From Siphonodentalium dalli (Eukaryota; Mollusca; Scaphopoda; Gadilida; Siphonodentaliidae), in assembly GCA_032622095.1 (NCBI GenBank), contig CP136061.1:248507582-248571581 (forward strand): DNA of 64,000 bases. Direction: 5' to 3'. Numbering within the stretch: position 1 is the stretch's first letter; each line of letters opens with the position of its first letter. The notes below the pieces were generated by a model. That model did no database searches and was not told the origin of the DNA. It worked only from the letters and a program-made list of their open reading frames with translations. Shown here in pieces: positions 57,641 through 64,000 of this stretch. Both the position numbers and the translations under genes were made by a program.

Positions 57641-58805
57641 TCATGTCCATCCATACACCCAACAATCATTCCATCCATACATCCTCCATCCATCCACCAT
57701 CCGTATATTAATTCATCGACCCATAAACCCAAACAGCCATCCATGCATCAGTTCATTAATCCATCCATCCAAAACCCGAATCCATTCATCTTTAAACACC
57801 TTCCATCCGACAACCCATCCATACACCCATCACTCAAGCCAACACACCAACCATCCATACATGCATACACATGGGTCCGTCGATCCATCAAACCAACCAG
57901 CTAGCCACCATCAATCAACCCATCCATACATTCACACATACATCAACCCATCCACCCATATGCCCACAAATCATTCCATCCATACATCCTCCATCCGTAG
58001 ATCAATACATCGATCGATAAACCCAACCAGCCATCCATGCATCCGTTCATTAATCCATCCATCCAAAACCCAATCCATTTATCGTTAAAACACCTTCCAT
58101 CCGACAACCCATCCATACACACATCACTCAAGCCAACACACCAACCATCCATACATGCGTACACATGGGTCCGTCGATCCATCAAACCAACCAGCTAGCC
58201 ACCATCAATCAACCCATCCATACATTCACACATACATCAACCCATCCATCCATATACCCATCAATCAATCAAACACACAACCCATACATACACCATACAT
58301 CGGTCCATCGATCCACCAAACCAACCAGCCAACCACCAGCAATCAATCCATCCATCATTAACCCCATTCATCCATAACCACATTCCATCCACCAACCCAT
58401 CCATCCATCAATCAATCCAACACACCATCCACCCATACTTTCGTTGGTCCGTCGATCCATCAAACCAACCAGCAAGCCACAAGCAATATATTCAACCGTC
58501 CATAACCCCATCTATCCATAAATGAACCCACCCATACTCCCATCAATCAATAAATCATACACACCACCCGTCCATACATCCATACATCCATACTTACATT
58601 GGTCCGTCGATCCATCAAACTAACAAGCCATGCATAAGCAATCAGTCCATCCATCCATAACCCCATCTATCCATACATCCATCCGTCCAACACACCAACC
58701 ATCCATACATCAATCCATCCATCCATAACCCCATCTATCCATCCATCAACCCACCCATCAATCCAATACATCATCCATCCATACATCAATCAATCCAACA
58801 CATCG
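57640..58805 (+). repeat. CCAT/ATCC-rich satellite with a 294-bp higher-order unit
   Basis: Degenerate CATCCATC tract. Landmarks such as CACATGGGTCCGTCGATCCA recur at 57,868 and 58,162, giving a 294-bp super-unit; further copies decay toward the right. All ORFs on both strands are translations of the simple repeat. Confidence 0.92.
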
Positions 58806-61030
58806 TCTGAAATATTATGACATGTATCGGTTACAATCGGCTACATTTGTATTTGATTGGACAAAAGGAAATCTTCCGAAATCATTTGATAATTAGTTTG
58901 AATATACAACTGCTAATACTCGACAGACTGGCAACCTGAAAGCATTAACACCGAGAACGGCTTGTACTTTAATATTACCCAAACACGGGTTCCCGTTGGA
59001 TTGGATAAAACAAATTAAAAAATATCAGATTTTGAAATAGATTTAAAAAAGAATTGAAAAATAAATATTTATCGCAATACGCGACAAAAGTTAATTGCAA
59101 TAACTCATTTTGTCAAGACTGTAAAGTGGCTAAATATAGCATACACCCATAATCTTCCCACCATTGTAATCATTGTAATACAGCCTGGTATGTTCACCTT
59201 AACATTTTGGCTTGACAAAACGAAAAATTGCTTCCAACATGACGATATATGAATTACTCGACAGCCTGAAACAAAATATCAACTTTAGCAACAACGATCT
59301 TTCAATGAATTTGATAATCGGAAGCCATTATTTTCTTAACCAGTAAACAATCGAAACAGCCCCGACCATAACCCCATCAATAGTGACAGATTTAATATGA
59401 CCATACGTATACGTAATAAAGCCCACGTAGATTAAATGAACATGGCGGTTTGCGATACAAAGTACACTTATAATAATATTCGCGATTGAATAATCCCGCG
59501 GTATCAAAACAAGTAGACGAAATTGCTTTGACATCAATAAAGAAAATAATGACATATCTTTCCCGTGTTCGAAAAGAACTTTACAAGAGGTGTACTTTTG
59601 TGAGACACTTTTCTCATAACATCTACACTATACATGTATATCTAACAATATGTACGCGTTGGTAACTTTGAATATCTGGCCCGCTTAGATATAAAACAAT
59701 ACTTTGCTCCATTGTGTGTTGAAATTCGGCAGCGTTTGAAAAATGCACACCGATAATGTGATATATAACTAATGAGAACATGATGTGACACAACCGCATT
59801 ATGGAGTGTGATGTATATGGTTCAGGATATGTTGATACACTGAGTCATATACAGTAATGCCCTAAATAATCGACTCCTTAACCACAGCAGAATTATAGGT
59901 AATTTTTCAGGATTTAGTCGGAAATATGGCTTGTTTCAAATTCCCTCTTCATATATGGTATGTTAGGCAAGTTACATGTACATGTAGTTGCAATGTATAC
60001 CGGTACATTGCATAGACACTAGAATCATTATTTTAGTTTCAATGGTATTTACCAGTATACATGTACCTTGCAACTACATTTCCAGTGAGGTAGCTTTGTC
60101 TCATTTACACTTTCTAAATGGGTTTCTGTCTTTGGATGACACAAACTAATGTGAGTATACACATGAGCTCTGATGTGAAATAAATACCGTATGTATACAA
60201 GAACAATATTATTTGTTAGTCTAAGGACATGTTTTCTGTCATTATCTATCTGTTTCAAAATATAGATTTGTAATAGTATAGATAGTATTATTAGATAGTC
60301 GAATAGATAGTATTCAGATGCTAGAAATTAAACAAACATATTAATTGCACCACTTCGAATTGGTTAACATACCCTATAGAATACAGACTATCATCAAGGA
60401 GGGTGTCTCACCCACACACACATCCACCCCGGTGTGGTATGCGACATTCAGGCCATTTTCATGTGGTACGCTATATACAGACCAAATGTTATCTGGTACT
60501 AGGAATTCATATGGAAATATAACCGGCATTTAGGATTCAGCACAATGGCTGGTATGCAGATATTATAGCACAAAATTATACAAATTTTGACTATTTTCCA
60601 GCGAAAACAGACCCAAGTGATATATTTTTTTTATCTAAACCAGTCTAATACCTCTTGATATGTTGAGGTTTTGGATACTATTTCAGCAAATGTGAGAAAA
60701 CTGTTACTGATGTACAGTATTCATGGGCGGTAGCGGGGTAACACCATCATCAATACCAATCACAATTGAACAGACCAGTCTGGGAGGTGTCGCCCCCCCC
60801 AAATACCAGTTAATATTGAATGAAACTAATATTACACTAATAATATAGTTTTCATATACATGTATTTGCTGAAGTAGTATCCATAACTTCTACATAATAG
60901 ACTGAAATTGAATTAAAACATAAATGTCATTTGGGCTGGAAAATAGTCAAACAAAATTAAGTTTGTGCTGTAAAAACTGCGAACCGGCCTCTTTGTTGAA
61001 TAATGAATACCTGTTAAACTGCGAACCGGC
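58806..61030. other. No recognised feature
   Basis: AT-rich sequence with short chance ORFs only. A short C run lies near 60,793. Confidence 0.4.
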
Positions 61031-61034
61031 CTCT

Positions 61035-61140
61035 TATAGTTGTCATGGCTGGCTCAATCGATTTTCGTGGCTGGTTAGCTAGCTAAGCCGGCTCAGTCAC
61101 GACGTTCGTGGCTGAGGAATAATGGCGGCTCAGCCGGCTG
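61035..61140. repeat. GGCTGGCT-rich imperfect repeat
   Basis: Repeated GGCTGG, GCCGGCT and TCGTGGCTG words form small palindromes; related GGCTGGCGGCGGC words recur at 61,795-61,880. Confidence 0.5.
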
Positions 61141-63300
61141 AGATGTTATCATTCAGCGTATTTTCGTTTCCGAAATGTTCCTAATCCCCTGTTACCGGTT
61201 ATAGACGCCGTTTTTTTTTTAGCGTTTGTGGTGAACCCGTAGATTTCCAGACCACACGTAATCTTTTGATGTTGGGCTTTTCCATTATGGCGAAATTTCT
61301 CGAAGGACTGACATGGATATACTATGTAGTTTCCCATCTAATCGGTATAAGTAGTTACATTGGGACTTCTGTCGACTTCAGACTGCTATCATCACTGCCA
61401 TCTTGCGATATATGCATGCATCATTGAATGATGAACCCGATAGTAATGATATATAATATTTCAAACTATTTTCTATTCTTATGTGTATATATTGACAAAT
61501 GCCAGTGATGTCTGAGACTGGGTGTGGTCGATATAAACAATTTATATTTTAACCCTTTCAATACCGAATGGATGCGCCCATTCAGTTATATGAAAGCATG
61601 CATTGGGATAGTCTATTCCACGTTAAGGGGCCATGTGTTCTGATAATATAACAACCATGCCGTGTACATGCGAGTATGCCAATGTTAGGCAATGCTGTTT
61701 AGTTCTTTGCGATTCACAATACAGTTGTGCTTGACATATAAGCCCATGCACACGGTTCAGCCATTTTACAATTCCGGCGGCGGAAATTTTTAAATGTGGC
61801 TGGCTTTAGATATAATATGGCTGGCGGCGGCTTGTGGCCAATATGGCTGGCGGCGGCGGCGTGCGATGGCGGCTTCGGGCTCTACTGCGTACCGTCTGAA
61901 AATTGCATAAATGTTTTCAATTTACTTCATTGCAAGTACCTGTACATGTACATGTAGCTGATCCACCTACCAATTGTTTTAAATGTGTGAGATCAAAGCG
62001 GAAATCATTTGAGTGCTGTGCATTAGTCCGAGAGTCTGATAACCTGGGTGTTTAATAGTCCCACTTTTTGGTTATTTTAGAGTCTACATTGTCTCAAAAT
62101 TTGTAATCTTCATGCCCAGTTTATAGCAAAGCAGTCAGGTCAGGTATAATTATAGACACCCATTTACACACAAAATATATTGCCCAAAGCATCAGAACAT
62201 GTATGTGTAAACTATCAATTGCATAAAAATTGCAATAATTTGTGTATATTTTATGGGCAATACATGTTATGTCTCGAGTAATTGTTTTTGTATGAGGGTA
62301 ATACTAGTAGCATACATGTACATGTATATAATTGACTAAATGAATGTGTTGTAAAATACAATCGATACTTTCAAACCCGAGTACCATGAATTGAACCGTT
62401 GGACTATTGAACCCTCAAACTATCGAACATCCCGACAATCGAACCCATCGAACTACTAGTAACGAACAATCTGACTGAAGCACAGTACACGATTGAGTTA
62501 ATGGTTATGTGACCTCATGAATTGTTCCAAGTTATTTTTCTGCTTTAAATTTCATTCAAATTGTTCCAAGTGTAATGAAGGACCATACACATGTACCAGT
62601 ACATGTAAATGTACCAAGAGGCCCAATTTACAATGAGAGGCCGCAAAGAATCACACATTGTGTAACTGCATCAGTATACAAACTAAACCCACTAAGTGAC
62701 ATATGGTCTATACCCAAATATAACATATGGTACATGTACATGTACAGTGTAAGTACTGGCACCGATAGTATAAGCCCACGTAGGGCTCTGAGTGTACTGG
62801 GCGCACACACGCGACGCTGTGAGAGCTGAATTGCAATACAGTTCCTTTGTAAATTTGATTTCTAAAAGTAGATGACCTTTGACATGCCCTATTGAACTCT
62901 AGGTATCGTCTTTTCGAGTCACATATGTAGCGATTGGATGATTGTGTTTGTCTTAACCAATCAGATTGAACGTTGCTCACATACGGTTGTTAGGCAAGTG
63001 ATGCTATTCAAACAAGTGAAAAATCACCACCTCGGATTATTATTTTTCCACGTGTTGCCAACTACAAAACACACGGTGGGCGAGAAAAAACTGCTTAAAT
63101 TATGTTATATAAGGTGAGTACATGTACATGATCAGTATCGGATGTATAGGATGTACAATTGTACGGCTTATTTGACCACGAATGTAACAAATTCAACAGT
63201 CGAGGGCAGACAGAATGGGAACGGGAAGATTCGGCGGAGGGAGGTTTCGGCCATGTATTTTTCGGCGGAATTCTTGTAAAATATTCACTCATAAAACGGG
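61141..63300. other. No recognised gene
   Basis: Contains the GGCTGGCGGC cluster at ~61,795-61,880, a loose series of ATCGAAC words at 62,395-62,465, several ACATGTACATGT palindromes (61,940; 62,317; 62,731; 63,120) and a CCACGTG E-box at ~63,049. None adds up to a supported gene. Confidence 0.4.
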
Positions 63301-63307
63301 TCCTACT

Positions 63308-63355
63308 AAACAACGAACACAAACGAACACAAACGAACATAAACGAACACAGGTC
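63308..63355 (+). repeat. AAACGAACAC short tandem repeat
   Basis: Four to five copies of the 10-base unit; two more (AAACGAACAC, AAACGAACAT) reappear at ~63,491-63,511. Confidence 0.85.
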
Positions 63356-63514
63356 CAAAAAGCGGAGCAGAAGGGTGAAATTTTGTTTGTGGGTGCTCGT
63401 GGGTCCAATCTATTTGTATGTGGTGTTATTTCCAACTGTGATGACTTATTTTTTTTAGTTATTAGCATTATTTTAATACAAAACTACTAAACAAACGAAC
63501 ACAAACGAACATAA

Positions 63515-64000
63515 GATTAGCGGCAGTGCAAAGGCTACCATGCAGGTGTTAATTAACTACGGCTTACTCTGTCTCCTTGTTTTTACTGCAAGATGATTGA
63601 CAAATATATGTGACAACAGACGATACCCTACATCATTTATGGAAAGACTAAAGACGAAAGTTTTCAATGCTAGAAAACAAAATTCAACAATTCCGAAATG
63701 TTGGACAAATAACAATTATGAAAGCATTCAAGGTGCGAGAGTCCTTGGCAGTGGGTATTTGCTGTGAAAATATTTCCAACGGTCAAAAACCGACACAAAA
63801 AGGAAAATGTAGACAGACTTTTCCGTATACAAATAAGAAATATCGCATACACAGTATGTTATTGTTATATGTTTGACCAGTGTGTAAACAAAAGCATAAC
63901 AAGTTACTTTCCTGGTGTTTGTTTATATTATGATGGTAAACATAAAGAGCGTTCTTTGTTGCTGAATTCCTGATATGGAACTAATAAAGAGCGTTTATAT
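63515..64000. other. No recognised feature at the right edge
   Basis: Short ORFs on both strands without domain content. Confidence 0.4.

Noticed and set aside
57861-58377. Histidine/proline/serine-rich ORFs (HPYIHTYINPS type)
   Set aside because: Translations of the CCAT-rich satellite in all frames.
63159-63490. Two overlapping ~95-codon ORFs near the right edge
   Set aside because: They overlap each other in different frames and pass through the AAACGAACAC repeat; no domain is recognised.

Overview
The window looks like accessory-rich genomic DNA from an invertebrate animal, probably marine. The reasons are AT-rich sequence, short exons with GT/AG borders inside long introns, extracellular EGF/MAM/PAN-type modules, and a very high load of mobile elements and satellites. 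Nothing fixes the species; a mollusc or another lophotrochozoan is only a guess. There are no bacterial operons, rRNAs or tRNAs that I can support.

Host coding content is sparse and all on the + strand. Five EGF-like exons (1.4-6.4 kb) sit one per unit in a 1,217-bp tandem array. Two MAM-domain exons follow at 26.9 and 28.2 kb, the last MAM exon at 49.6 kb, and a PAN/apple-like exon at 55.2 kb. The EGF exons are bounded by phase 1 introns, and MAM exons 1-2, 2-3 and MAM exon 3-PAN agree in phase. A mosaic secreted or cell-surface protein gene is therefore likely. Its 3' part looks damaged: an in-frame TGA beside the last MAM donor, and a 41-bp minisatellite that shifts the PAN exon frame.

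The most unusual object is at 8,866-17,049. It is an 8.2-kb near-palindrome whose two ~4-kb arms each carry the same set of decayed Polinton/Maverick (adintovirus-like) genes. In order from the tip inward these are a conserved accessory protein, a retrovirus-like integrase with a chromodomain-like tail, a second conserved element protein, a pX-like basic protein and an F54H12.2-like capsid protein. The arms meet at an AT-rich centre of ~170 bp. No polymerase, ATPase or protease is present. It looks like a snap-back deletion derivative of a protein-primed element.

From 17 to 26.9 kb there are shuffled diverged repeats, a promoter-like GC/TATA block (21.2 kb), a 76-bp tandem repeat and a Tc1/mariner-type MITE with stacked GTACTC palindromes (25.1-25.9 kb). 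The 21-kb intron that splits the MAM domain (28.5-49.6 kb) holds 16-bp and 37-bp satellites, a LINE 3' fragment, a nearly full-length but broken LINE with two zinc-finger regions and APE-RT (33.6-39.5 kb, minus), a duplicated 1.27-kb unit, and a 2.6-kb foldback element whose arms are built of subrepeats. The last 8 kb contain a CCAT-rich satellite and otherwise no recognisable genes.
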